Shown here piece by piece: positions 26,666 through 36,628 of a stretch of 64,000 bases of DNA (the first letter of the stretch is position 1; every line of letters begins with the position of its first letter). Source of the DNA: Chionis minor. Its lineage: Eukaryota > Chordata > Aves > Charadriiformes > Chionididae. The stretch is from positions 248,001 through 312,000 of the forward strand of contig VZSF01009047.1 in the NCBI GenBank assembly GCA_013398295.1, read 5' to 3'. The notes beneath the pieces were generated by a model, which did no database searches, was not told the DNA's origin, and saw only the letters and a program-made list of their open reading frames with translations. The position numbers were made by a program, and so were the translations under genes.

Positions 26666-27430
26666 TTAAAATGAATTTATATATAAAATGAGATATCACT
26701 ATGGTGTTACATGTAGATCAGAAGAAGACATTTGTACCATGCACGCTTTCTATTTTATGCTCAGAAATCTTTGCCCAAGATGCCAAGATTTTCGTACCCA
26801 GCCTAGGTATTTATTTATTTTGGTACACACATGGATATGCAATCATTAATTTGCAAAGGCTTGTACTAATCCTCTTCTATCCACAGGCCCTATTCACTTT
26901 GCAAGCTCAGCAAAGTACTTAACGTACCCAATGAAAATAAGCTATTATAAGTGTGCCAGGCAACTGGCACATTATGTGTGCTGCTGTGTGCCTGGGGGGC
27001 CTGAGGGTGATTCCAGCTGTGTACTTCATCATTACTGGGGACCTCTAACCTTGCCAGCACTAACATTAGGCTCTTCCAATCAACTTCTTCAATAAAAAAA
27101 TGTACTTTAGTATAAAACTGCTAAGTGTCAAATATTTTTATATCAGCTATACAGAAACGCATGCATTCTGTTTACACAGGTGTTGGTGATGAGTTTTATG
27201 CTGATAATGTCAATTATCAGAGTTTTTTACGTGACATGCGGGCTTCCATAAAATGGTACTGACGTTCCCTGAAGTTCTGATTTTAGCTGTAAGAGCTAGA
27301 CTTGTGCAACGTTGGTGTTATTACATATTTCATTAAATACAGATATCAAAATGTCAGAGTCTAGTAGACTACAGAAACATAATGTTGATATAATTGCTTG
27401 ACCATTAAAGTTCAGAGCTCTATTGAGTCC
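26666..27430. other. Unique noncoding DNA with a small hairpin
   Basis: No gene. A perfect 7-bp inverted repeat with a 4-nt loop (GTGCCAG gcaa CTGGCAC) lies at 26953-26970. The remainder is AT-rich and featureless. Confidence 0.5.
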
Positions 27431-27780
27431 TGTAGCCACTATCCCTCTTTGTGAGTTTTCAGTTCAATAAACCTTTGGGTTTGTTTCACAGTGTGAAGTA
27501 TCCCTGGGAGCAAAGGGTGACCTACTGCTCCTTGGTATACCAGTAGCCAGGTGGCAGGTCCTGTTGTGTTGGCTACATTTGCGAGGACTCGTTTTGGCTG
27601 ATCACACTCAGCCTTTGTGCATATTTTGGTGTAGGTAAGGGTCTGGGTGGAGGCTTCTTGGAGATTAGTAGGAAGCCTGCCATGCCCATCTCCTTATCTG
27701 AGAGCTGAGAGAGAGTCTTGTCACTATGCCTATCTTCTGCACAACAGCACGGTGCCGTGAGTGGGTAAGGAACTCTTTCT
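27431..27780 (+). mobile_element. LTR-like fragment with primer-site-like sequence
   Basis: The interval 27431-27577 begins TGTAGCC and ends GGCTACA, a perfect 7-bp terminal inverted repeat. It holds an AATAAA signal near 27466 and GC-richer R/U5-like text. Directly after its CA end comes tttgcgaggactcg, which resembles the layout LTR-CA followed by TTTGG/CTCG seen at the primer-binding site of gammaretrovirus-like elements. GC-richer leader-like sequence continues to about 27780. At 147 bp the terminal-repeat-bounded unit is short for an LTR, so the U3 part may be missing or the ends may be chance. The family is not identified. Confidence 0.45.
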
Positions 27781-28137
27781 GTTCTTGAAGAAAATCTTCT
27801 TTATGTCACATGCAATTTTTGAAGGAAAGTTTAAGGAAATGTGCTCTTAAGTTAGGAAAACTAGTACCTTTGGAAAATGAAAATCCAACCTACCTCAGGA
27901 TGTTAATGCTATATTGAAGTAAAGGACAGTTCCTGTGCTTCCATCTGATGGGAAATTTTGTGCAAAGATATTATGTAATGATTCATATCAGAAAGGCCAA
28001 ATTATTTTCAGCGTGTATAGTCCAAGAAAAGCAGCAAGTGTTTAATAAGTAATTAAAACCTACATAAAAGATGAGAACTCAGAGGTACAACTGATTCTTC
28101 ATAAAATGTTTTATTAATTAAAATGCTAACCAAATTG
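27781..28137. other. Unique AT-rich DNA
   Basis: Nothing recognisable was seen between the LTR-like fragment and the small minus-strand open frame. Confidence 0.5.
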
Positions 28138-28299
28138 TCAGACTGTATGAGTATCTGTGTGAAGACCAGAACAGCTGCTTAAGATGCTTCGTGGGCGATT
28201 AAGTGCTTGCTTTTCCTCTTCCACCACATCAAGGTCAAAGCCCTCGTCCTCACCCTCAAGGCCTATCGCAACTGTTTTAGGATTTTGTTCCTTTATTTT
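28138..28299 (-). pseudogene. Acidic open frame, possible exon or retro-fragment
   Basis: The minus strand is open from just inside the stop at 28300-28302 to the stop at 28138-28140: 53 codons with no internal methionine. The translation has a protein-like, biased composition: EGEDEGFDLDVVEEEKQAL then NRPRSILSSCSG. Codons such as gag, gac, ggc and ctt are more GC-rich than the surrounding DNA. Adjacent upstream minus-strand sequence (28344-28440, another frame) also reads as a lysine/arginine-rich peptide (DNAKKRQQAIPQRHK). I recognise no family. It may be a last coding exon, a decayed processed pseudogene, an unidentified transposon remnant, or chance. The upstream side lacks a good pyrimidine-rich splice acceptor. 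Confidence 0.3.
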
Positions 28300-29055
28300 T
28301 TATTAGTTAACCTGCTTTGCCTGCCTTGCCTGTCCCAATTCGGTTATTTGTGCCTCTGAGGTATTGCTTGCTGCCTCTTTTTTGCATTGTCAGCAGTAAC
28401 CCTGGTTTGACATCCATTGCCCTTTAAAGCTGCCCTGACAGCTGCCAGCTGGCCAATATTTAAAAAATGGGGAAGAAAGGGACTATCAGCATATGCTTGA
28501 CTTCTAGTTTTGTGATATAGTACAAGACTACATCCTTGTACCAGCAGTTGTCCTTTTATGTTGTAAACACTTTGGAGCTTATGGGTAACACATATATTTA
28601 ACTTCAGGCAAGAAACCACCCAACAAGAAAATAAATTATTAAGGTTGCAAAGCAAAGGATTCAGAAGGTAGGAAACTCCTCAGTTAGCTTAATTGTCTCA
28701 GCAGATTATACACATCAGGATGCAGCCTTTTATTACACGATCACAATTTTTTGCGCAGTTGCTCCTTTAACTAGTGTGCTGGATGGCTGGAGCTCTGAGG
28801 ATTATGTAGTTATTCTCTAAAATATGCTTGTTTCACCTTTAGCAAAAGTTGGAAGACATTTACAGAATAAAGCAAGAGTTTTGGATAGAGTAGCCGGAGG
28901 ATAGCAGATGAATACTGCCTTGCCGACCTGGACTTTTTTCCACTGGCAGCTACAGGGTTCCTGTATGATATGAAGCAAAGGATTTAAGGATTAAATATTC
29001 TGTTAGCTTTCTTTATTTTCTGGGTTTCTGGTTTGAGATTAGTATCTTAATTTGC
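28300..29055. other. Unique noncoding DNA
   Basis: The interval holds a 103-codon minus-strand open frame (28344-28655) without a recognisable domain. No repeat was recognised. Confidence 0.45.
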
Positions 29056-29420
29056 ATGCAGTTGATGCTTGGAGCTTTCTGCCACATCAGATCTTCACCT
29101 CCCCACTGGCTCCCATTGCCCGCTTCCCTCGTGCTTATGTCATTTTTGACCTGCCGTGAGTTCCCAGTGCCCGCCTCCTTAAAAAAAAACCCCTGTTCCA
29201 GCCTCCTGACTGCTTGGTTCCCATCCCAGGCCCAGACCCCATTTCCTTCCCTTCTCTAATTCTCTTTCCAATCCCTCCTATCTCTCTACTGCTTTTTCTC
29301 CTCTTATTTTCCTCTCTCTGCAAATTCATTGCTGGCACTGCCTGGGCAGCTAGCAGGGACTTACAACTAGAACAGCAGAGCTGCAGGTTTGGGACCTTGT
29401 CTTGACCTGGCCTTTCTCAG
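29056..29420. other. Pyrimidine-rich tract region
   Basis: The plus strand here is strongly C/T-rich for ~250 bp (cttcccttctctaattctct, ctctctactgctttttctcc). Open frames on both strands are low-complexity consequences of this bias. It could be a decayed pyrimidine-rich repeat. There is no gene evidence. Confidence 0.5.
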
Positions 29421-30201
29421 CAAGCACCCTTCTAAAAGTTATGAACAAATAGAAAGGTTTCATGCTGAATGGGAGTACTGAAAATGATGGATGAAACTTG
29501 GTTAATATATTAATGTTATACATGTTATAACTGTCATGTTATAATGACAGTTATAACTGTCATTCAGGAGGGAGATCACCCAAAAGAATGAAAAAGGGGC
29601 CACTTGGATACGGCATCATTTCATTTTGTTAGTCAGGATGGTCTGGACAGAGGATCAGGGAGAAAAGATGTGCCTGGCTACCTGAGGAGTCCCCCTATTA
29701 AAAATATCAAAGACTTACCAAGGGTCCATGCTTATTAACTACTGCTTTCTTTCAATTTGCCAGAAAACACTGTAATTCATGACATTCAGCAGACAATAAT
29801 GAATTTTAAGACAACCTAGAATTACATGTGAACATATATTTTAAAACTTTTTTTTTTTGACAACAGCAAAGTGCACTGTAAAGGAAAGAAAACTTTCTGT
29901 CTGAATTAACACAGAAATGTTATCTTGAAGTTAAATACACATATGTGTATTACACAGGATATCAGGATGTGACCTGATTTGACCTCATTACTTCCCTGAA
30001 AGTGTCTTCCTCTGTGTAAGAGCATGTGATGATCCCCAAATTATACTTACTCAGCTTCATAGCCTGCACTTACACTTAACTCGTATCTCCTCTTGGTGTA
30101 TGTAGAAGCGCAACAATGATTTCACAGTGGTTAGTAACGAGTCAGCAGTTTTGCAAACTCTTGCTGTAATGAATAGTTGAAATGAGAACTGAGCAGAAAG
30201 C
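29421..30201. other. Unique AT-rich DNA with a 14-bp perfect hairpin
   Basis: No gene. The only structural item is the inverted repeat at 29524-29557, listed separately. Confidence 0.5.
29524..29563. repeat. Perfect 14-bp inverted repeat plus direct repeat
   Basis: The left arm GTTATAACTGTCAT (29524-29537) pairs perfectly with ATGACAGTTATAAC (29544-29557) across a 6-nt loop. The left-arm text is then repeated directly at 29550-29563, overlapping the right arm. It could extrude as a cruciform or be the remains of a small duplication. Confidence 0.9.
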
Positions 30202-30889
30202 TGTACGGGAGAGTCCGGCTCCTGCCCTACCTGGGAACCATTTGTTCCTTTAACATAAGTAAGGAGCAGGATGCAGCTGGCCTGCTAATCGCAAACACCA
30301 GACGGCTGTCTCAAGCAAAAATTGCTCAGTTCACATAGTTGAAACCAAATCAGAATTGAAGTGGTTTATTAATTTATTAAAAACATGTAATTAACTGGCA
30401 ATCAGTGAACCATATAAGCAAGATCAATATTTGCAGATAGATAAACCCCAGTACAAGAGGTAAACCACAATACTAGATGCTTAAAAAGGTTAATATGCAT
30501 CTATGAGTTTCTAAATACCCTTCTGTAGTACATCCCAGAATGTTCTAATCCCAATGAATAGTCACAGTTACCACTCGCAGCAGTGTGCGTTACACACACA
30601 TCCCCTCCTGGGAGCACGGATTCCCCGTTTGCACACCCCTCCTGGGGGAGAGGTGGGTGCTCCAGGTCTGAGTGTGTCCCAGTGCTCCCTGCAATATGCA
30701 AGTAAGCGCGAACGCACCCCCCAAGTCTCGTGCACATCCCTGAGGTGTGGGTCCCTACCTCCTGCTCCCTGCCCTGTCACCCCTAGCTGGATGCAGGCTC
30801 CTCACCATGTCCATCTAGCCCAAGCAGAAGCTGTGAAGCTGGCAAGGCAGCTTCTGGGAAGTTCAGAGCAAGGAATTTGATCATTCACA
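30202..30889 (-). mobile_element. Probable antisense ERV LTR
   Basis: The block starts TGTACGGGAG and ends near TTCACA (TG...CA). Antisense AATAAA signals (tttatt at 30365-30370 and 30373-30378) place the R/U5 side at the low-coordinate end, so the LTR is on the minus strand. The GC- and CpG-richer half (about 30560-30800) would be U3. The overall text resembles a long LTR I associate with avian retrovirus-like elements, but I cannot name the family, and no clear target-site duplication is present. Open frames inside it (30501-30880) are on both strands and are not genes. Confidence 0.55.
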
Positions 30890-33237
30890 CTGATGGAAAG
30901 ACTCTTTGCAGACCAAAAAAACCCAAAAATAAAATAAACAGTCAAAACCCCAGTTTGTTTGCAGGGTAATGAAACTGCAGAAATGTCCGCTGACATTTTT
31001 CGTGTCCTGAATTTTAATGATTTTGCCTGCTATGCATATTTTAACCTTTTTCATTCTTTCAGTCAAGGTCTCAAATATGTAGCTAGGGGTTGCATAGCAG
31101 TACCAGTTAGTAAGTGTGGCTATTTAGAGGTCACCTAGACAGGGAAGTTAGGATACAGTGAGCTTGAGAGTGAATTTACAATGCAATAATGGCTTTCATT
31201 AGTAGGTGTAAGGAGTGGGTTTGTGTGGCTCCATAAAGCACAATAGTGAGTGCACTTGACATTCACATCTCAGTTTACCACTGTGAAGGTTTCTGTGGTT
31301 TCTTAAATCTCACTGACAACATATGATTCCTTCATATTTATTTACTGTGGAGAAGAAAGCATCAACTGTGATGAGATTTTAATTTAGAAATACTGGGGAA
31401 AATGTATGAATCCACAAGCTCCAGGCTGAACACTGCACGTAAAACTAAATCTTTGATAGCTCAGTAAAGGACAGGATTTTCCACAACTGGAGCCTACAAC
31501 AGTATGTAACAGTTATTAATGTAACTAGTGAGCAAAAAGCTGCAATTTTATGACACTCAGTGGGAAATAAAACTCATACTTAGTTTGGTTATTTCATAGT
31601 CCTTATTAGGTACCCAAAGAAAGGAATAACTGATGTGGGCACATCTTACAGAATAACTTGTTCCCAAAGCAACTGGTGATTACAAATTTTTTGAAATGAA
31701 AATGTGAAACTGTTTCTGAGGATGTAGCTAAAATAAATAAATCAAAGCATTGTTAGTTTACAGAACACTTAAATGATGTATTAAGAGACTGAGTGTACTT
31801 TATTTGCAAAACAAAGTAATTTAAAGACTACTGCTGACAGACTGAATAGACTCTATTATTTTAATGATGATGACTGCTGTTGGTAATAGCAGGTGGAACC
31901 ATCATCCTCATATAACCTAAACTACATATATAAAGCATGTACAGATGATATATGTCATAACCTAGACAACAGATTAGTTTCAATCAGGCGCAGCAGTCAA
32001 CTATGCCTGTGTGCTTTCATCATGAGAAACAATCTTTCATGCAAAGGGAGTTGGCTTGAAGATCAATCTTTTAAGAAGCTGCAGCAAACTGGAGGAAGAG
32101 GGAAGTGAAAATCAGTGCAGAAACCACAGTGAATAAATGATGATCTAGGTTCAAACTGTAGATTAAAGCACAGAGTTTGCTAAGAATCTATAAATGTTTA
32201 ATTGATCAGGCAACAAATTGAGTGTTAAAACTGAATTTCCTAGTAAGTGGGGAAAAAAAGCTTTAAGCAACAACATGATATGGGTTCTGCTGTTCCTGAC
32301 ATAACTACTAGAAATGAAGAGGGAGAGTCCAGAAAGCTTCACTGGTATGAGAAATGCAATCCTCAACTTTGAATGTGATTAGATGGGAAGCTGTAAGAGT
32401 GCAAATGGCATATGTTAAACCTCTGCATGAGAAAACAGAAGGATCCTGTATTCTCTGAGAAAGAGAGCGAGAGAGAGATTCAGAAGAATAGCAAAGTACA
32501 AAGTGCCTACTGGTTAAAATATTATTAATATTATTTAAAATATAATTACGATTAATATAAAACCAAAGGTACCTTAAACCCAATACAGTCTCACAAGTGA
32601 CAAGACAACTCACAGCCCTTAACCTGATGGCTACACTCTTGCCAACACAAGTGTCTTAAGGAATGTGGGTACCTTTTAAGGACAAAGATACAGGAATGTC
32701 AGTGATGATGAAAGCATCTGATACAACTAGTCAGAATGACAGCCTTATAAACCACCTTTCATGAGGAGAGCATCTGTATTTGCCTTATGGCTGGGTGGGA
32801 AAAGGATTCTGCAAGAACACTTGACCACATTTTGAGCTTTACAAACAGCTGTATCATGCTTTGCATTCATACATAGGACAAGTCCATCACTGATTAAAAC
32901 CTTGGATTACAGAGCTTGAGTTCTGCCCTCTGGGAGTATTTGACATGCAGCAACATGTGTGTGGAGAGAGAAAAAGGGAACCAGAGCCCATGTCTTGAGT
33001 AACAGCATCTTCAAATCATCTGTCCTGACATAGTACAAAAAAGTCACAGAAGACAAATCTGTGTACATAATCTATTTCATCAGTTTTCCTCCCTACTCAT
33101 CATGCCCAGTCTTATAAATCAAATAAGTTCCCAGCTCTACTTCACTTTCAAGAGGTCTGTTGGTTTCTTTTCAGTCAACTTGTCCCTAGCCTTACATCTA
33201 TGGACAGCTATTTTTGCTTCATTCACCGATACAGGGT
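30890..33237. other. Unique AT-rich noncoding DNA
   Basis: No gene or confirmed repeat. A short GA-rich run lies at 32463-32479. An acceptor-like ttctttcag near 31063 followed by gtaagtg near 31111 bounds ~47 nt, but this is weak and is not called. Confidence 0.55.
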
Positions 33238-33900
33238 TGTTGTCCCAAATCTGGGTTCTTTATGTGGTGTGCAAGCAAATAACACACAGAGCAGAAGCAT
33301 TTCCAAGTTTATTCCATTATTAGCACAGTAATGGGGTGCTTGTCCCAAGATGGCAGCACACCTTAGTTTCAAAAATCTCCACTTTTATACATTGATTATT
33401 ACATATTCAAATTATTAATATATATTTATTGTTATTCTCTTTAGTGATTGGTCAAGATTTCTTCGCTTCCCATGTAAATTAGTGCACAGATTCTGTCTTC
33501 TTCTTTCATTGTTTTCTTTTGAGTAGGTGGTACCACTTGGGCAGGTGGTCAATAAGTCTGTGGTCACGATTTGCCCCTGCTGGAATTACCTGTTGTGTAC
33601 TTCTCCTCTAATCTTGGCAATTCCAGGTGGTTTTCTCAGTTTGCTGACCAGGCCTATAGTTCTTCACACTCTTGACAGGAATACCCTACTTGTCAACAAA
33701 GCTACATTGTTTAGCGGTTTGTTCCTTAACTGAATTGTAGACAAATCATGTCCAGTTACCATTTCTCTATTTTGATATTAAGTAAATAATTAAATAGTGT
33801 TGGGGTAGTATAGAAGACTTTAGCAGCAGCAGGTTTCCTTGGTTGCTTCAATTACATCTTACGTTTCATTCTTCTAGCTAATAGCAATTTTGCTACAACA
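33238..33900 (-). mobile_element. Antisense ERV LTR, complete copy
   Basis: The unit runs from TGTTGTCCC to GCTACAACA, with a 6-bp terminal inverted repeat (TGTTGT/ACAACA). Read on the minus strand it carries a TATA box (antisense ttttatac, 33383-33390) followed ~75 bp later by a polyadenylation signal (antisense tttatt, 33308-33313), the right order for U3-R-U5. Flanking bases (agggt before, aggtg after) are similar but not an exact target-site duplication. No gag-pol-env sequence is attached. The distal part (from 33492) recurs in the second copy of the large duplication. Confidence 0.75.
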
Positions 33901-34121
33901 AGGTGGGAATTAAATCTGTTGAATTCCAAAGTGCCTCTTCACAGGTGGGCCTGGCAGCTTATTGTTCATTTTCATTGCATTGACATGTAAAACACACAAA
34001 GGAAATGGAAGTTTTATGCCATTATAAACTGTCCAAAATGCCTGTTGAAGACATTGCATGCTCTCTAATGTGTTGCCAGTGATCTTGAAGCATGCAGTAA
34101 AGATGTTACACCACAAGTAAC

Positions 34122-34650
34122 TGTGGTGGTTTGACCTTGGCTGGCTGCCAGGTGTTCACCAAGCCGCTCTCTCATTCCCCTCTTCAAAAGGACAGGGGGA
34201 GAAAATCAAATGAAGATCTCATGGGTTGAGACAAAGGTAGTTTAGTAAAGAAAAGCAAAGGCTGCGCATGGAAGTAAAGGAAAATAAAAAGATTCATTCT
34301 CTACTTCCCGTCAGCAGGTGCTGTTCAACCACTCCCTGGGAAGGAAGGCCTCTGTATGTGTAGTGGTTGCTTTGGGAGAAAAATACTCCCTGGCTGCTTT
34401 CTCTTAGCTTTTGTTGCTAAGCATGACATCATATGCACTATATAAGAAATATTTCTTTGGTCAGTTTGGGTCAGCAGTCATGGCTGTGTCCCCTCCCAAG
34501 CTATAGCGCATCCCCAGTCTTTGGGGATGGGGGTTGGAGAGACAGCCTTGATGCCGTGCAAGCACTGCTCAGGTGTAGGTGTTACCTACACCATTCTGAC
34601 TACAAATACAAGGCACAACAATATAAAGATGGATGAACTGTGGGGTACCC
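34122..34650. mobile_element. ERV LTR of the TGTGGTGGTTTGACC type (copy A)
   Basis: It begins TGTGGTGGTTTGACCTTGG and continues through gctgccaggtgttcaccaag and the later block cagccttgatgccgtgcaag, cactgctcag. I recall this text from an abundant LTR family of non-galliform birds, but cannot verify it here. The 3' limit is estimated and no target-site duplication was found. Orientation is uncertain, so no strand is given. Open frames inside it are non-coding. Confidence 0.65.
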
Positions 34651-35355
34651 AAATGGAGACAGAGCATCCTTGTGTAGAAACCACATCATACACAATGACA
34701 TTGTGGCAAAGTGGGCTAGTGATTAGAACTAGAGCTCACACCTGCTCTTTGGTAGAGAGCTGTAGACGAGATATTGGAAATTATTGCCGTTTCTTGGACA
34801 AAACACTGCCTGCAGGAGCTGGTGACAAGAGCACGTGAAGCTCTCCTAAAAGATATTCGTGGAGGTGGTCTTACAATATTGGTTTCACAGAGCGTCTGCA
34901 GACAGCAAGCCATGTTTGCCTGGGGGGATGGAGATGTTCTGTACTAACCTAGATCCCAAGGGATCCTGCACCTTCTATCAACATCCAGTCGGTGTGGACT
35001 TTAACGGAATTCTGGGCAGTCACCTGCTATCCTCCCTTGGGCTGTGGTAAGGCTTGTGTAGCCAAATTTGTTTTGAGTGAGATCTTTCAGAAGGTCTGGA
35101 TAGCTGACATTTTTCATTGAAACTTTGTTCTGCTGAAAAACTTAACATCCAAAGAGGACAAAACCTGCAGTTGCTTAGATACAACTTCTTAATATAAAAG
35201 TGTTGTGCAAACTTCCAGCCAGCATTCCAGATATGTAACCAAGGCATGCAGGGCACGATGGGCTATCACTCTTCTGAGATCAGCTATCCAGCTGTGTGTT
35301 ACCTCTCATACATCTAAGCTGCAGGTACGGAGACAGTTGAAACACCACTAATCAC
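34651..35355. other. Unassigned DNA inside duplication copy A
   Basis: About 700 bp of moderately GC-rich sequence follows the LTR. It holds several short open frames (for example 34859-35050 plus) but no domain that I recognise. It may be retroviral leader or flank, or unique host DNA. Confidence 0.4.
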
Positions 35356-35356
35356 N
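35356..35356. other. Assembly gap (single N)
   Basis: This is the only ambiguous base in the window. It sits exactly between the two copies of the ~1.9 kb direct repeat, which suggests a contig join rather than a base-call problem. Confidence 0.98.
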
Positions 35357-35878
35357 TCTGTCTTCTTCTTTCATTGTTTTCTTTTGAGTAGGTGGTACCA
35401 CTTGGGCAGGTGGTCAATAAGTCTGTGGTCACGATTTGCCCCTGCTGGAATTACCTGTTGTGTACTTCTCCTCTAATCTTGGCAATTCCAGGTGGTTTTC
35501 TCAGTTTGCTGACCAGGCCTATAGTTCTTCACACTCTTGACAGGAATACCCTACTTGTCAACAAAGCTACATTGTTTAGCGGTTTGTTCCTTAACTGAAT
35601 TGTAGACAAATCATGTCCAGTTACCATTTCTCTATTTTGATATTAAGTAAATAATTAAATAGTGTTGGGGAAGTATAGAAAACTTTAGCAGCAGCAGGTT
35701 TCCTTGGTTGCTTCAATTACATCTTACGTTTCATTCTTCTAGCTAATAGCAGATATTAAGTAAATAATTAAATAGTGTTGGGGTAGTATAGAAGACTTTA
35801 GCAGCAGCAGGTTTCCTTGGTTGCTTCAATTACATCTTACGTTTCATTCTTCTAGCTAATAGCAATTTTGCTACAACA
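35357..35878 (-). mobile_element. Truncated antisense ERV LTR (copy B)
   Basis: This is the U3 side of the LTR seen complete at 33238-33900, ending in the same GCTACAACA. It lacks the first 254 bp (R/U5, TATA and polyadenylation signal) because the copy begins at the N. It also carries the extra 113-bp unit. Confidence 0.75.
35639..35864 (+). repeat. 113-bp tandem duplication inside copy B
   Basis: Two adjacent units (35639-35751 and 35752-35864) both start gatattaagtaaataattaa and end agctaatagca. The first differs from the second at a few bases (ggggaagtatagaaaac against ggggtagtatagaagac). Copy A has a single unit of the second type. Confidence 0.95.
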
Positions 35879-36099
35879 AGGTGGGAATTAAATCTGTTGA
35901 ATTCCAAAGTGCCTCTTCACAGGTGGACCTGGCAGCTCACTGTTCATTTTCATTGCATTGACATGTAAAACACACAAAGGAAATGGAAGTTTTATGCCAT
36001 TATAAACTGTCCAAAATGCCTGTTGAAGACATTGCATGCTCTCTAATGTGTTGCCAGTGATCTTGAAGCATGCAGTAAAGATGTTACACCACAAGTAAC

Positions 36100-36628
36100 T
36101 GTGGTGGTTTGACCTTGGCTGGCTGCCAGGTGTTCACCAAGCCGCTCTCTCATTCCCCTCTTCAAAAGGACAGGGGGAGAAAATCAAATGAAGATCTCAT
36201 GGGTTGAGACAAAGGTAGTTTAGTAAAGAAAAGCAAAGGCTGCGCATGGAAGTAAAGGAAAATAAAAAGATTCATTCTCTACTTCCCGTCAGCAGGTGCT
36301 GTTCAACCACTCCCTGGGAAGGAAGGCCTCTGTATGTGTAGTGGTTGCTTTGGGAGAAAAATACTCCCTGGCTGCTTTCTCTTAGCTTTTGTTGCTAAGC
36401 ATGACATCATATGCACTATATAAGAAATATTTCTTTGGTCAGTTTGGGTCAGCAGTCATGGCTGTGTCCCCTCCCAAGCTATAGCGCATCCCCAGTCTTT
36501 GGGGATGGGGGTTGGAGAGACAGCCTTGATGCCGTGCAAGCACTGCTCAGGTGTAGGTGTTACCTACACCATTCTGACTACAAATACAAGGCACAACAAT
36601 ATAAAGATGGATGAACTGTGGGGTACCC
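36100..36628. mobile_element. ERV LTR of the TGTGGTGGTTTGACC type (copy B)
   Basis: This is the second copy of the LTR at 34122, essentially identical to it. It owes its presence to the large duplication rather than to an independent insertion. Confidence 0.65.

Larger units (their letters stand above)
33492..35355 (+). repeat. Large direct repeat, copy A (1864 bp)
   Basis: This copy is nearly identical to 35357-37333. It contains the U3 part of the antisense LTR, ~220 bp of intervening DNA, the TGTGGTGG LTR and ~700 bp of unassigned sequence ending aacaccactaatcac. Copy A ends exactly at the N. Only a few substitutions separate the copies, for example around 33951-33960 and at 34697. Confidence 0.95.

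Noticed and set aside
27188..27270. Possible C/D-box small nucleolar RNA (GTGATGA near 27188, CTGA near 27259)
   Set aside because: The flanking bases do not form a terminal stem, and no convincing internal box pair or family resemblance is seen.
30501..30880. Overlapping open frames on both strands
   Set aside because: They lie within the probable LTR and conflict with one another.
31064..31110. 47-nt exon-like interval between ttctttcag and gtaagtg
   Set aside because: It is very short, its peptide is unrecognised, and there is no partner exon. Chance is likely in AT-rich DNA.
34700..34800. tRNA-derived SINE-like text (gggctagtgattagaactag) in the duplicated block
   Set aside because: It resembles the start of a MIR-type SINE only over a short stretch. 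The A and B boxes cannot be placed and the second half does not follow.
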